Positions 63,617 through 64,000 of a DNA stretch of 64,000 nt are shown in pieces. Under the pieces are notes generated by a model. It had not been told where the DNA came from. It saw nothing but the letters and a program-made list of their open reading frames with translations, and made no database searches. Every line of letters begins with the position of its first letter. The stretch's first letter is position 1. Origin of the DNA: Arcticibacter tournemirensis (GTDB lineage: Bacteria > Bacteroidota > Bacteroidia > Sphingobacteriales > Sphingobacteriaceae); NCBI RefSeq assembly GCF_006716645.1, contig NZ_VFPL01000001.1, forward strand, positions 4,526,001-4,590,000. The letters are read 5' to 3'. The translations under genes were made by a program, and so were the position numbers.

Positions 63617-64000
63617 CTAATTGTTTTTACTATATCCGTTAAAGATCCAGTACCCCCCTGAGTCTTTCCGGTATTGAACTTCATAGTATTCACCTTCAAT
63701 TGAGAGATTAAAGCTAAAGGACTGCGCCGAACGATCGGTGGGAATATACTGATAAAGGATACCGTCTGCTACCATTTCAATAGCATCTCTCAATTCATCC
63801 CGCTCAATAATGATACGGAGTTCGATATCTGTAAGTTCGAAGATGAGGTTTTGGAAGCGGTGGACGCTAAAAGATTTCGAAAGGACTGTTTTACCGTCCT
63901 TTATGATCTCAAAATTGTCGCCCGTGTGTCTGATATGCCAGGAAGGCAACGACTCTATACTGAACAGACTATGGGCGCTTTCAAAAAAGCCCAGCATCAA
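63617..64000 (-). CDS. unrecognised protein, start at or beyond window edge
   Basis: About 126 aa are visible; an ATG at 63997 may be the start, or the gene may continue outside the window. No signal peptide or membrane helix. It contains FFESAHSLFSIESLPSWHIR, IIKDGKTVLSKSFSVHRFQN and a C-terminal strand-rich part (GEYYEVQYRKDSGGYWIFNG). I do not recognise the family. It is convergent with clcF (31 bp gap). Confidence 0.6.
   Translation of the reverse strand: MMLGFFESAHSLFSIESLPSWHIRHTGDNFEIIKDGKTVLSKSFSVHRFQNLIFELTDIELRIIIERDELRDAIEMVADGILYQYIPTDRSAQSFSFNLSIEGEYYEVQYRKDSGGYWIFNGYSKNN

Overview
The window looks like a chromosomal segment of a Bacteroidota bacterium, most likely of the Sphingobacteriaceae (Pedobacter or Mucilaginibacter type). 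The reasons are Bacteroidota-type promoters (a -7 box TAnnTTTG, twice with a -33 TTG), surface lipoproteins with LSSC/FQSC/INGC lipoboxes, a TonB-dependent receptor, a Rho with a long acidic insert, DUF2851 and DUF3826 proteins, and a polysaccharide-degradation locus. I ran no database search; family names come from motifs read in the translations.

Layout. (1) About 1-19.2 kb is a glycan-degradation locus, nearly all on the minus strand. It holds a partial DUF3826 protein, an L-fucose-isomerase-like enzyme, an AraC regulator (plus strand), a DHDPS/NAL-type aldolase, a sodium:solute symporter, and five exported hydrolases (GH2, GH95, GH28, a six-hairpin glycosidase and a GH67-like alpha-uronidase). 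The set suggests fucose- or L-galactose-bearing pectic side chains. No SusC/SusD pair lies inside the window. (2) 19.3-32 kb is core housekeeping: thioredoxin, two tRNA-Leu genes, an MBL hydrolase, LolA, FtsK, pyrF, rho, pssA and a FolK-Hpt fusion. (3) 32-45.5 kb continues with sppA, an AI-2E permease, a PolX-like protein, a GT9, a SixA phosphatase, a GT2-sigma-rsmG-dprA operon on the minus strand, and a tgt-lptF/G-eamA operon. (4) 46-49.3 kb encodes a predicted metalloprotease/beta-propeller/beta-barrel protein and a LapA-like protein. (5) 49.35-54.85 kb is a cobalamin-uptake operon: promoter, B12 riboswitch, BtuB-like receptor, two tandem BtuG-like propeller lipoproteins and a third lipoprotein. 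(6) 55-61.6 kb has a GH20 hexosaminidase, a Tat-exported Gfo/Idh/MocA oxidoreductase, a YafQ-type toxin-antitoxin pair and hrpB. (7) 62.04-63.6 kb is a compact fluoride-defence unit: a promoter, a fluoride (crcB-motif) riboswitch starting at about the predicted +1, and a CLC-F type F-/H+ antiporter that would easily be misnamed a chloride channel.

Many intergenic gaps, mostly at gene 3' ends, carry short degenerate repeats built from 7-14 nt modules (for example TATCAAG, AACTCAT, GTTGTAGG). Several are arranged as two complementary arms with perfect 18-19 bp matches. One family has grown into the signal-peptide region of the GH28 gene. The most useful points for follow-up are the fluoride unit, the FolK-Hpt fusion, the PolX homologue lacking all three polymerase carboxylates, the three-domain metalloprotease, the doubled BtuG-like genes and the repeat families.
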